NCBI GenBank assembly: GCA_028288675.1
Contig: JAQBNG010000051.1
Span: forward strand, 27,923 to 91,922
Direction: 5' to 3'
DNA: 64,000 nt
Source of the DNA: Flavisolibacter sp.
Lineage (GTDB): Bacteria > Bacteroidota > Bacteroidia > Chitinophagales > Chitinophagaceae
In this document: in pieces, positions 33,101 to 42,443 of the stretch
Numbering within the stretch: the first letter of the stretch is position 1
Layout: every line of letters starts with the position of its first letter
The notes under the pieces: generated by a model
Seen by the model: only the letters and a program-made list of their open reading frames with translations
What the model was told of the DNA's origin: nothing
Database searches by the model: none
Position numbers and translations under genes: made by a program

Positions 33101-33251
33101 CTTTTTCATCCTGGTATAAACTATATACTACGTTGGAAGAAAGGCCGGAATTATCTTCTGTACTAAAGCGGGTAAATGTAAAGCCTTGCTGCGCCTGCAA
33201 TGCCGCTGTACACATAAGCAGTAATATAGAGAGAAGGATCTTCATGCGCAA
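30177..33251 (-). CDS. Membrane sensor histidine kinase with two-component-regulator propeller and Y_Y_Y domains
   Basis: Propeller repeats (GYIWVGTANGLQRFDG, GNIWVATDKGLY); SLLPAGQYTFKVYVENVEG; HisKA_3-like HRVARDLHDDMGSTLSTINIL; HATPase C-terminus. Confidence 0.93.
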   Translation of the reverse strand: MRMKILLSILLLMCTAALQAQQGFTFTRFSTEDNSGLSSNVVYSLYQDEKGYIWVGTANGLQRFDGTKFIQFGVGTGADEFRYSTLTQIIPFDTGKLVLNFAAHREIGIFDPADFSYKKVVIKTAEPLTARADFWMWKDAKGELFLNIFRYGVLHYNKQQNAFIEDNYFSFPEGYIPALNGVHDDPVKQQVWFACEKGLCIYDRKSRRMWYRGYNPQKLPILKNERIQDNPTQFFIDRARRFWVFSWPNKGLSGQMKYCLDSSGANYIRDTAGLLTGLNGYTEYNNFFETARAGLWIYGVGALYNWDKNSRRFHYSRGTSGNNNNSIEYDKINQVIEDRDGNIWVATDKGLYFTSYGSGTYSVINFLFDESTGEKNIQDILEVPGGEFWFATWGHGIIAFDSALNQKIIPAYKSLPPAAWPAPYKAAIKLLWALYRQPATGDVWMGCQGGVIVIYNPQKGTTRYLWPPEANNATIRFITQDKNGYTWLGTQGGRLLKWDGKSFTVVQDIGTIIYKIFIDKQGLLWLATEGRGLYCINPKNGSIIKHYMADGSAAGLYSNSGKDIEQLNDGTIVYGAGALNFINKEKGTVRLLRYEDGLPSNSVERLRMDADGFLWIITANGLSRYNPYKNRITTYSRKDGITLASKTAYTDYYSSSNYIMFGGGNAVMMFKPSLFAATQVPPDVVITDFKIFNQFVPVDSLMQLPHVKLSPEQNSFSIYFESLSYQQRGRLTYYFKLEGVDKDWQASDGIYFQNYSLLPAGQYTFKVYVENVEGVRSRHTTEVKIIIYPIFWRTKWFISTLVFLILLVIYFIHKERVNRLLAVEKLRHRVARDLHDDMGSTLSTINILSAMAKSKMNTDAVKTAGYISKISDNSQRMMEAMDDIVWSIKPSNDSMQRITARMREFATSVLEAKDIALHFAVADEVHNVKLNMEARRDFFLIFKEALNNAAKYSKATEVWVAVTIEGRHLSFLIKDNGIGFDVAKADDGNGLGNMKKRADAVNGKIRLTSKEGEGTTVKLTMPVQ

Positions 33252-33490
33252 AGGACAAATCTAATAATTGCTGCCACTTAATAATGTGCTAAAGCAAAAA
33301 TCACATGGATATGTGGTGACATAAGAAAATTACAGGTATGCTTTCCGCGGTTATGCGATTGCAAAAAACTTCTTTTGAAGACTATAGTTGCAGCCTTAAA
33401 ATTGTATGAGGTTGCGTTTATAAAACTAGTTCATTGTGATGCATTCATTTGTTATAACCGCCATGTTAACTGTTATAGTAATTGTTGCTT

Positions 33491-33617
33491 GGGCGTGTCC
33501 CTCGCAAAGCTTCGGGCCGGGCTATCCGCTACTATCTTTTTTTGCCAACGCATAAGGCTTCGACAGGCTCAGCACCACAACGCTGCAAAAAAGGATAGCC
33601 GCTTCTATCCCTTACGC
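33491..33617. repeat. Structured composite repeat element (GGGCGT...TTACGC) carrying a CTTCGACAGGCTCAG core
   Basis: GGGCGTGTCCCTCGCAAAGCTTCGGGCCGGGCTATCCGCTACTATCTTTTTTTGCC ... GCAAAAAAGGATAGCCGCTTCTATCCCTTACGC with complementary arms. Confidence 0.65.
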
Positions 33618-34235
33618 AGGAAACCCCACACTACCCTCTCCAAATTAGATTAAAAGGAAGCACTTGCGCAAGCTATTGCCTTCATTTTAGTCTTTTAATC
33701 TGTAAACATGAGCCATACTATTTTTTACTATCACATAGTTATGTGATACAGCAAAACTTCAGCAAAACCATTTAAACGGAAGAATTGCCGCTCATAGCCA
33801 AAAGCCCTGACCAGAGCGGCTTTTCAACGTACTACACCCATTATATTTCACCCCTTTATGCGATTGTACACCGTGCTTTTTCAAGCCATATTTGCATTAC
33901 AATTTTAAACATATAAAAAACAAAATCATGAAAGGTAAATACATCAACACAGTGATTATGATGGCAGCGCTATCAGGCAGAAAAACAAGAAGAGCAAGTG
34001 GCGTAATAGAAACACTTGCTACAGTTAATGATCATAAAATCATCTGGAGCAAGAGCTGTCAGTCTGCAGAAAAAAGGCCTGCTGTTTACAGAAGCGCAAC
34101 AGCATTAATTCACTAACCAGGTAAACCAAAACTCTTTGTAACAGCAGTTGTATATTTTTTATAACTGCTTTGCAAATAATTAAAACTGATTGCTTATTAA
34201 CCGTACAAATCATACCAACGCACTAAACAGCTTTT

Positions 34236-34925
34236 ATGAGACGCACGTCATTTTTAGCATTATTATTAGGTGTAACTACGCTTACCCTGAAGGCACAAAC
34301 AGGCCAGCGGGAAATGCAAAGTCCGGACCTGCGAAAAGCATTCAAGGACATAAATGAAATGAAGCCGAAATTAGGGATCAAGGCCGGCTATAACGTAGCA
34401 AAAATTACTGGCAGCACTCCCAATTATTCGCCGGATACGAAGAACGGTTTTATGGTGGCGGCATTTTATTCGCCCACAACAAAATCGGGTTTTGGCTACA
34501 GAAGCGAAATAGTATTTTCCCGGCAGGGCTTTGGATTCGATGAAGGTGAAACAACTAATTCCATTACCAGCGACTACATTTACCTGCCCCAGTTTACTAC
34601 GCTCAACATTACCAAATTTGTGCAATTGCAGGTAGGCGGACAAATCGGTTATTTATTAAAATCATCAAAAGAAAATTAATCTGAATCCAAGTCGCAGGAC
34701 ATTACTTCTTTTGCCAACCGCATAGATTATGGCGTAGCAGCCGGTGTGGAAGTTTATCCATTTAAAGGGGTGATTGTTGGCAGCCGCTACAACTTTAGTT
34801 TAAGCGATGCCTACAAGCAACAAAGCACCAGCACGATACCGATACCCAACCCATTGCCTTTTAACCCATCCGAAGTAAAAGGTAAAAACGCGGTGGTCAA
34901 TTTCTTTGTCGGTTATCGTTTTTAA
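34236..34925 (+). pseudogene. Outer membrane beta-barrel protein interrupted by in-frame TAA
   Basis: ORF 34236-34679 ends KSSKEN*; the same frame continues SESKSQDITSFANRIDYGVAAGVEVYPFKGVIVGSRYNFSLSDAYK...NAVVNFFVGYRF* to 34925. Confidence 0.82.
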
Positions 34926-34974
34926 AACAGCTACAACAACTCCACTATAAATTACCAACCAAACTAAATTGCAC

Positions 34975-34995
34975 AAAGCGGCTCATAGCCGCTTT
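34975..34995 (+). terminator. Rho-independent terminator
   Basis: AAAGCGGC-tcata-GCCGCTTT followed by TCTTG. Confidence 0.7.
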
Positions 34996-35306
34996 TCTTG
35001 TTCTACATATTATGATCTCTGCCCCTGGCAATTATTATAATACTTAAATGCTTGTTTCCCTTGCCTTTTGTTTACTGTATACACTAAGCTCTTGCATAAA
35101 AACAGTTTAAAACAACAGCACAATTGATAGCCCCAAAGGCATCAGATTTTTTGATTACTGTACTTCTCTCATTAAATTTTCCTGCTCAGTTTTGAATGGC
35201 TTATTGTTTGCAAGTGTAGGTATTGGCTATTTGTTTTTATACACTTTACAAAGCATTTAAAACCATATTTATTTACCCCTAATTACTCACCCTAAAATCA
35301 CAATCT

Positions 35307-36467
35307 ATGCTCGCAATGAATTTTCGGGGGCCATTTAGAGTCCGGGCAGACCGGAACAGGCCGATGCCTGAAATCAAACATCCGCAGGATGCAATTGTAC
35401 GTGTTACCCGTTCCTGTATTTGTGGCTCCGACTTACACCTGTATCATGGCCTTGTACCTGATACCCGTGTTGGAATGACCTTCGGCCATGAGTTCACCGG
35501 CGTAGTAGTAGAAACAGGATCAGCAGTAACTAATTTAAAAACAGGCGATCACGTGATGGTTCCTTTCAATATCGCCTGCGGAATGTGCCCGTTTTGTAAG
35601 CAGCAACTTTATGGCAATTGTCACGAATCGAATCCCGAGGCAACGGCCGTAGGCGGCATATTTGGTTACTCACATACAGCCGGCGGCTATGATGGCGGAC
35701 AAGCCGAGTATGTTCGGGTGCCGTATGCTAACGTGGGTCCTACAATTATACCCCAGGGCATGGACCTGGATGATGCAGTTCTTTTAACCGATGTTGTGCC
35801 AACAGGCTACCAGGCCGCTGAGATGGGTGGTATTCAACAAGGCGATACCGTTGTGGTATTTGGTGCGGGGCCGGTAGGAATTATGGCAGCAAAATGTGCC
35901 TGGTTATTTGGCGCAGGCCGTGTTATTGTTATTGATCATATAGATTACAGGCTTGAGTTTGTAAGGCAATATGCCCAATGCGAAGCCTACAATTTTAAAG
36001 AGATGGATGATCCCGTGGTTTTTTTAAAGAAAACAACAGGATGGCTTGGCGCTGATGTTTGTATTGACGCTGTTGGTTGCGATGCTGCAGGCAATGCATT
36101 TCAAAGTTTGGTTGGCAGAAAGCTTCCGCTTACAGGCGGATCAGCCACTGCGTTACACTGGGCTATTAATTCAGTAAAGAAGGGTGGCATAGTTTCCATT
36201 GTTGGTGTATACGGTCCGCTGGATGCACTTGTGCCTATTGGTAACGTTGTAAATAAAGGAATCACCATCAGGGCTAACCAGGCATCTGTAAAACGACTTC
36301 TTCCAACACTGATAGATCATGTAATGTCGGGCCGGTTAAATCCAAAAGCAATCATCTCTCATCGAATTCCATTAGAAGAAGTAGCAGAAGGGTACCACAT
36401 CTTTTCGGCAAAGCGGGACAACTGTATTAAACCAGTTCTTATTCCTTCATCAGCCTACGCGGCTTAA
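35307..36467 (+). CDS. Zinc-dependent alcohol dehydrogenase (MDR superfamily)
   Basis: CICGSDLHLYHG, GHEFTGVVVETG, CGMCPFCKQQLYGNC structural-zinc motif, VVFGAGPVGIMAAKCA. Confidence 0.9.
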   Translation: MLAMNFRGPFRVRADRNRPMPEIKHPQDAIVRVTRSCICGSDLHLYHGLVPDTRVGMTFGHEFTGVVVETGSAVTNLKTGDHVMVPFNIACGMCPFCKQQLYGNCHESNPEATAVGGIFGYSHTAGGYDGGQAEYVRVPYANVGPTIIPQGMDLDDAVLLTDVVPTGYQAAEMGGIQQGDTVVVFGAGPVGIMAAKCAWLFGAGRVIVIDHIDYRLEFVRQYAQCEAYNFKEMDDPVVFLKKTTGWLGADVCIDAVGCDAAGNAFQSLVGRKLPLTGGSATALHWAINSVKKGGIVSIVGVYGPLDALVPIGNVVNKGITIRANQASVKRLLPTLIDHVMSGRLNPKAIISHRIPLEEVAEGYHIFSAKRDNCIKPVLIPSSAYAA

Positions 36468-36477
36468 ATTAAATATC

Positions 36478-37014
36478 ATGGAAAATATAGCAGAACCAAA
36501 CAAAGCAATTGAAGCGGATATAGACAGGGAAATTGCAAACCGGACAAAAGATATACCAGGCTGGGGCATTGATGCGGATATTAAAAATAACCCTACCTAC
36601 CCGATGAAACATTATAACGGTGCGGATCATGAACGCTTCAATTATGAAAAGCCCCCCCAGCAACCGATAGATGTAGAAATATTACATTCAATAGAACGGC
36701 CGGGAGTAACCCGTGTATTTGGTACCTCTACGCCGCCATCGGGTTTAAGCGGCATGCTTCGCCGTTATGCTTTTAGATACAGTGAATCTACTTATGCGCA
36801 TTGGGTACCGCTTGTAGTGGCAGATCGTATCAATGTAATTGAAGGCATTGTAGATGATCTGAAGCATGGCCATATACCAAATATTTTTGCAGAGAAAGGA
36901 TGGCAGGCAGAGTGGAAATACAACAGGCAGGGATTTATAAAAAATGTGGCTGTAACCGTTGCAGTGACCGCCGTTGTAGCAACATTGCTGTTTAGAAAAA
37001 AGAAATCGAAATAG
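36478..37014 (+). CDS. Conserved-looking hypothetical protein with C-terminal TM anchor
   Basis: 178 aa, starts 10 nt after the dehydrogenase stop; C-terminus VAVTVAVTAVVATLLFRKKKSK. Confidence 0.6.
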   Translation: MENIAEPNKAIEADIDREIANRTKDIPGWGIDADIKNNPTYPMKHYNGADHERFNYEKPPQQPIDVEILHSIERPGVTRVFGTSTPPSGLSGMLRRYAFRYSESTYAHWVPLVVADRINVIEGIVDDLKHGHIPNIFAEKGWQAEWKYNRQGFIKNVAVTVAVTAVVATLLFRKKKSK

Positions 37015-37094
37015 GCCTTGCAGAATTCAATTCGCGGCAGCTTTTTTCTTACTGCTATTGATTAGGAACTTATACGTTGAGCACTGTTTATTTT

Positions 37095-37135
37095 AAAAGG
37101 CATACATGAACCGAGTTGATTCATGTATGCCTTTT
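37095..37135. terminator. Bidirectional terminator between convergent genes
   Basis: AAAAGGCATACATGAA-ccgagttga-TTCATGTATGCCTTTT, 16-bp perfect stem with A and T flanks. Confidence 0.85.
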
Positions 37136-37165
37136 TTCTTACTAAACTAACAGTAACAATAGGCT

Positions 37166-38212
37166 TTATTTCAGGGCCTGAATCACCGGCCAACCTTCAA
37201 CATCCCATGTTAGTGGTTCTATTCTCAGTTTAGACCGGCCCTTATCTGACGCATCGTAGCCATGAAAAATAAGATAGTCCTTACCATCAAAAGTATAAGT
37301 AGCATTATGCCCTACACCATACCAATCTTTATCCCCCTGCAGTACAATTGTTCCACCGCCGGTTTGCATTGACACTCCTTCTTTATCAAGGTAAGGCCCC
37401 TGTACATTTTTCGACCGACCTACGATCATTTTATAAGTACTGTTGATGCCTTTGCAACAATAATCCGTAGAAGCGAAAAGGTAGTAATAACCGCTTTTTT
37501 TAAAAACAAAAGGCGCTTCAATAGCATTGCCCCCTGCATCAGCAGGATTATTATCAACCGATGGTGGATTATGATTACTGCTGCCTTCTTTTTTACGGCT
37601 GGCTATAGTTTTCAAATGGTCAATAGTTTCATCAATGTGTAAACGATCCTTTGTAAGCTTTACTATTTTCAACCCATCCCAAAAAGAACCGAAGCTCAAA
37701 TAAGGCGTACCCTTTTCATCAGTAATTAAATTGGGATCAATTGCATTCCAGGGAGTTTTACCGGGATAAGATTGTATAACCCGGCCATGATCTACCCACT
37801 TAAAGTTAGAGGCAGTGCTATCCAGTGTTGTATTAGTTGCTACACCGATAGCTGATGTATTTTTTCCAAATGCAGACACCGAATAAAAGAGGTAATACCG
37901 GCCGTTGTAATAGCTGATATCCGGCGCCCATATGTGGCCCTTAAAACCCGGAATGGTATCTGCTGCCCATTGTGGCGCTTTGGAAAAAACCGGCGCCTCC
38001 TTCTTCCAGGTTTGTAAATCTTTAGACGACCATACAGCAATGCCTTGCCCTGTACAGAAAAGGTAGTAGGTATCTCCTTCCTTTATCATAACAGGATCAT
38101 GCGCCGGTGTTTGCCGTAAGGGGAGAATGGTACCAACAGGCATAGGTTGTGCGGCAACCCGCAGTGAGGCAGCAAGGAAAAAAAACAGGATTATCTTATT
38201 CATAGCTGGCAC
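37166..38212 (-). CDS. GH43 arabinan endo-1,5-alpha-L-arabinosidase
   Basis: AHDPVMIKEGDTYYLFCTGQGIAVWSSKDLQTW, WAPDISYYNGRYYLFYSVSAFGKNTSAIGVATN, WNAIDPNLITDEKGTPYLSFGSFWDGL. Confidence 0.9.
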   Translation of the reverse strand: MPAMNKIILFFFLAASLRVAAQPMPVGTILPLRQTPAHDPVMIKEGDTYYLFCTGQGIAVWSSKDLQTWKKEAPVFSKAPQWAADTIPGFKGHIWAPDISYYNGRYYLFYSVSAFGKNTSAIGVATNTTLDSTASNFKWVDHGRVIQSYPGKTPWNAIDPNLITDEKGTPYLSFGSFWDGLKIVKLTKDRLHIDETIDHLKTIASRKKEGSSNHNPPSVDNNPADAGGNAIEAPFVFKKSGYYYLFASTDYCCKGINSTYKMIVGRSKNVQGPYLDKEGVSMQTGGGTIVLQGDKDWYGVGHNATYTFDGKDYLIFHGYDASDKGRSKLRIEPLTWDVEGWPVIQALK

Positions 38213-38272
38213 TTAAAACATCCTTTGTTTTTACTTAAATTTCTTATTTAAACCACTACCATTTTCCTTATT

Positions 38273-40305
38273 TCATCCAATTTTTAATCGCACTACTGTA
38301 AAAGAATATGGGGCCAGCGACAGCCAAATTTTTTTTCCTTTCAGCTTAAGCTCCGTTTCTTTTGGCAACACTTTCCCTGGCTCACTTAATGAGTTTACAT
38401 CATCCAGTGCTGCTCCTTTTAAAACAGTCATCACAGCATTCTTTGCCAACTTTTTTACCCCCTCTACTGCAATATCTTTTACCTGCTCTTGTGCCGATGT
38501 ATTTACCAGCTTTAGTATTAGTTCATTTGTAGTTCTATCTATTGTGGCAGATGCGTATAAGCTATCCTGCCCGCTAAGCGGCTGATTGTTTTGAAGCAGC
38601 GACACTACATTGGTTCCCTTGTTAAGCGAGAATAATTTCTGTACATAATAATTAGGCGTGCCATAGGTTTGAAGGTTATCAACCCATATCATATTAGGTG
38701 TCCATTGCCACCCGTCTGCATGTGCAAATAGCGGTGCATACGATGCCATGCTTACAACATCAGCATTGCGTTCCATACCGGTCATAAATGCTGCTTCTGC
38801 GATAGCAGTCTGCCAGTTATTTTTGTTTTGGCTGCTGGCAGATTGATGGCTTTGTGCAGCATATTCACCCGCAAATATTTTGGGGCCGTTACGGGGGTAC
38901 CTATCGTAGCGGCCGGCGTTTTGCAAAAACCAATTTGGATGGCGGTAGTAATGTTCGTCAATGATATCAGCGTTCATCTTTCTTAGTTCGCTGTCCAGGT
39001 AGGTAAATCCTTCTGCACTGAACGGTTTAAATTCAGGATCGGTGCCGGAACTGTTTACCAGTATCATGTCAGGGTATTTCTCTTTGATGGCTTTTGTAAA
39101 CACCTTCAAACGCTCAATGTATTGCGGGCCCCAGTTCTCATTACCAATACCAATCATCTTTAAATTAAATGGCGCCGTGTGCCCCATTTTCGCCCGTTGT
39201 TTACCCCAACCTGTTGTTGTATCGCCGTTAGCAAAATCAATCAGATCAAGTGCATCCTGCACATAAGGATCGAGTTGGTCCATGGGCACCAGTTCAGCCG
39301 AGTTAAACTGACAGGCCATGCCGGCATTCAGGATTGGTAAAGGTTCTGCGCCGATATCTTCTGCCAACTGAAAATATTCGAAGAAGCCTAGCCCGAATGT
39401 TTGAAAATAATCGGGTGCCGGACGATGCGCAAACTCAAAGTTCCAGCGGTTAATAATGAGTTGCCTTTCTTCTATAGGCCCGATGGTTTTTTTCCACTGG
39501 TACCGTTGCGAAAGATCGAAGCCTTCTACAATACAACCACCGGGAAAACGCAAGAAACCAGGCTTCATATCGGCCAGCATTTGGATCATATCGGAGCGCA
39601 TACCGCCGGGCCTTCCTTTCCATGTATCGGTTGGAAAAAGCGATATCATATCAAGGTCTATTGTGCCATCTCCTTCGAACCAGATATTGAAACTTGCTTT
39701 GGGTACAGTGGCTGTTGCAGTAAACTTAGCTGTGGCTTTCTGCCAATTATTTGCAGTAGCTGTGGTCAAGGTTGTGCCGCCAATAGCCACACCTTTTTCA
39801 TCCACCAGCTCTACATGCATTTTAACTCTGGCGCCAGCTGCCGGTACATAACTGAAAAAGCATAAGCATTACCTTTTTTTATACCCATGCCCTTAAAGCC
39901 CTCATTGCTTAAACCTATACGGCCATTCGAATTCTTATGAAGGGTGATATGCAAAAACCGCGGATTAGCTGTGGCCGCTTCCTGCCGGTTCATTACCAGG
40001 AAATCGCCTTCTGTTTTAACCTTGCTCAAAACTTTCCAGCCCATCATCGGCTTGAAAAATTCAAAAGAGCGATTCTTTATTAACTCCGCGTAAATACCGC
40101 CATCAGCTCCCATGTTGATATCTTCAAAAAAAACACCCCACATGGTGGGTTCTATGGTGGCTTTTATTTCGGACGCATTCACAACCAGTTGGCTTCGGTT
40201 TTGGCTTTGTGCACTAACAGATGTACCGCAGGAGACAATAACACCCGCCAGAACACAAGCTTGCAGTCTTCTTAATTCAGACCTATATGCTGTATAATAA
40301 TTCAT
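38273..40305 (-). pseudogene. Alpha-L-arabinofuranosidase (GH51-like) split by a -1 frameshift
   Basis: N-terminal ORF 39811-40305 (ATIEPTMWGVFFEDINMGADGGIYAELIKNRSFE) and C-terminal ORF 38273-39820 (MIGIGNENWGPQYIERLK) overlap in different frames. The second frame reads PAAGARVKMHVELVDEKG across the junction near 39835-39850. Confidence 0.87.
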
Positions 40306-40641
40306 TACAATTAAAGATTTTTTGTACTTGATTAAATTTTATCCAATGCAGCCTTTGCCGTAAAGCACCTTAATTTATTATTATTTACTACAACCTGCCT
40401 GTTTTACTTTTTGTACGAATGATATTATACCCACATTGCGGCCGCATGAAATAAATAGCCCCTGGATCTTTTTCCGGCTCCTGGCTTTCCGCTAAAGTAT
40501 GCCTGCTAAAATTACCATCCGGTGTTAGATATAAATGATGTGCAAATAAACACTCCTCCTCTTTGCAAAACGGTGTGGGAACGAGTGCCTCCACAAGAAC
40601 ACTGGACATATTATTGTTTTAGCTTTGCCCAAAAAAATAGA

Positions 40642-41061
40642 ATGAACAGGGGGCCTATTTTGATAGTAGATGATGATACAGATGACAGGGAATTATTACA
40701 GGAGGCGTGGAAGGAATTAGCCTTTGAGAATGAACTGATTTTTTTCGATACCGGTGATGAGATATTGCGGTATTTAAAAGAGGAAAAAAGAAGTCCTTTT
40801 CTTATTCTCTGTGATGTAAACATACCCAGGATGAGTGGCTTTGAATTAAAAGCAAAATTGCTGGAAGACGCTGACATGAATAGTACGAGCATCCCTTTTG
40901 TTTTCTGGTCGTCGCTGGCTACACCTGCACAAATTGAAAAATCGTATCACCTGGGAGGTAATGGTTTTTTTATAAAAGAAAATTCTTTTGAAGAAGTAAA
41001 ACAATCCTTAGCCGGCATTGTAAAGTATTGGCAAAAAAGCAAAGTGCCCAATGATATTTAA
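40642..41061 (+). CDS. Single-domain response regulator (receiver only)
   Basis: MNRGPILIVDDDTDDRELLQEAWKEL...PFLILCDVNIPRMSGFELKAKLL...VFWSSLAT...K; start set to the internal Met. Confidence 0.88.
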   Translation: MNRGPILIVDDDTDDRELLQEAWKELAFENELIFFDTGDEILRYLKEEKRSPFLILCDVNIPRMSGFELKAKLLEDADMNSTSIPFVFWSSLATPAQIEKSYHLGGNGFFIKENSFEEVKQSLAGIVKYWQKSKVPNDI

Positions 41062-41154
41062 GCATCAGAATATTGCTTTATGTTGCTACGAACCTGTTGT
41101 GGCATGTGTAGATCTTCAGGCTTTTATTACGTTGCCTTTTCTACAAATTGATGT

Positions 41155-41582
41155 ATGGCTAAATCAGGACCGATTATAATGATTGAAGATGACTGCGATG
41201 ATCAGCAGCTGATAGAGGATGCATTTGAGGAGCTGCAAATAGAAAATAAAAGAATCGTCTTTACAAACAGTGTGGAGCTTTTACTTTCCTGAAAACAACC
41301 AAAGAATATCCCTTCATAATACTTTGTGATGTTAATCTTCCCCTTCAAAATGGCCTGGAATTTAAACAACGAATAGAGGGCGATAAAGAGCTAAAAGCGA
41401 AATGCATTTCGCTTTACCTTTTTTCTACGTCTGCTGATAAACAAACGGTTGATGCTGCCTATCTGCAAATGATGGTGCAAGGCTTCTTTAAAAAAGAGGA
41501 CTCGTTAACCGGGTTAAAAAATTCCCTTTCACGTATCATCCGGTACTGGAAGTTGTGCAGGCATCCCAATTCGGAAGTATAG
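41155..41582 (+). pseudogene. Second single-domain response regulator, frameshifted
   Basis: MAKSGPIIMIEDDCDDQQLIEDAFEELQIENKRIVFTNSVELLLS* continues one frame over as LKTTKEYPFIILCDVNLPLQNGLEFKQRIEG...SLYLFSTSADKQTVDAAY...SLSRIIRYW; absent from the ORF track. Confidence 0.85.
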
Positions 41583-41771
41583 TTACAATTCGCCCTTCAT
41601 ACTTCTTATTATCCCTTTATACTTTGTGCAGGCAGTTACAATTTGCTCATCTGTAAGTGTTCCTTTTAAAGAAGCATCCACGGCAAAGGTTTCAACTCCT
41701 GCAACCTGTTCATCTAAAATAAACCTGGCCAGGTCAAAACTTGTGGGGAAATAAAGAACAACGTACTTCAT
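41583..41771 (-). CDS. Small hypothetical protein
   Basis: 62 aa MKYVVLYFPTSFDLARFILDEQVAGVETFAVDASLKGTLTDEQIVTACTKYKGIIRSMKGEL; protein-like composition. Confidence 0.45.
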   Translation of the reverse strand: MKYVVLYFPTSFDLARFILDEQVAGVETFAVDASLKGTLTDEQIVTACTKYKGIIRSMKGEL

Positions 41772-42443
41772 TTGAAAAAGACAATCCACAAAAATAAATT
41801 ATTGTCTTTTATCAACAAGCTAGACAATTAAATAAAATTATTTATCTTACCTGAACTTCACACTTACCCATCGCAACCTGTATAGTAGTTAACCACTATC
41901 CCTATCCTTAAAATGAAAATGATTTCCCTTTATGAGAAAGGTAAAAATCGTCTTTGACTGCCGGATTAAACTTTGGGACTTCAAGCAGGTTTTTAAGAAA
42001 AGCGTCCTTCAAACCATACTTTGGAAACGTTCCCTTACCTGCCTTTGCACGGAGACAGAAATTGAACTGGCCCGACATGCGTATAATGCAAGGGTGGAAG
42101 AAGTAAAGTAAACCCGTTTTAAATGATGGTTTCTCCGCATCTTTAACCGCTTACTAAGATTATAAATAAGGAGACCGGCAAAGTTGATGGCAGGCAGGGT
42201 GACTAAGGTAATAATGGGGAATATTTGCGTTCATTCCTTTTCTATTAACGCGGTGACTTCGATGGAGATGTTAAGCCCGATCTGACCATGTGCAATTGCG
42301 ACGCTAATTTAGCCTCTGTGGTAATGAACTTGGTAGCAAGCAAAACAAACTCTTTTCAACTGCATAGGCGTCGCACTCGTTTACAGTAGTAATTCTATTC
42401 AACTGGCAGGCCGTTGAAAAATATCTTGCTTTACTTTTGTGTT

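Noticed and set aside
33892-34116. 74-aa ORF upstream of the 34.2-kb OMP gene
   Set aside because: No recognisable domain; the start has a weak promoter-like CATATTTG nearby, but coding support is insufficient.
40388-40609. 73-aa minus-strand ORF in the arabinofuranosidase/response-regulator spacer
   Set aside because: Peptide looks moderately natural but there is no recognisable family or operon context; not enough to call.
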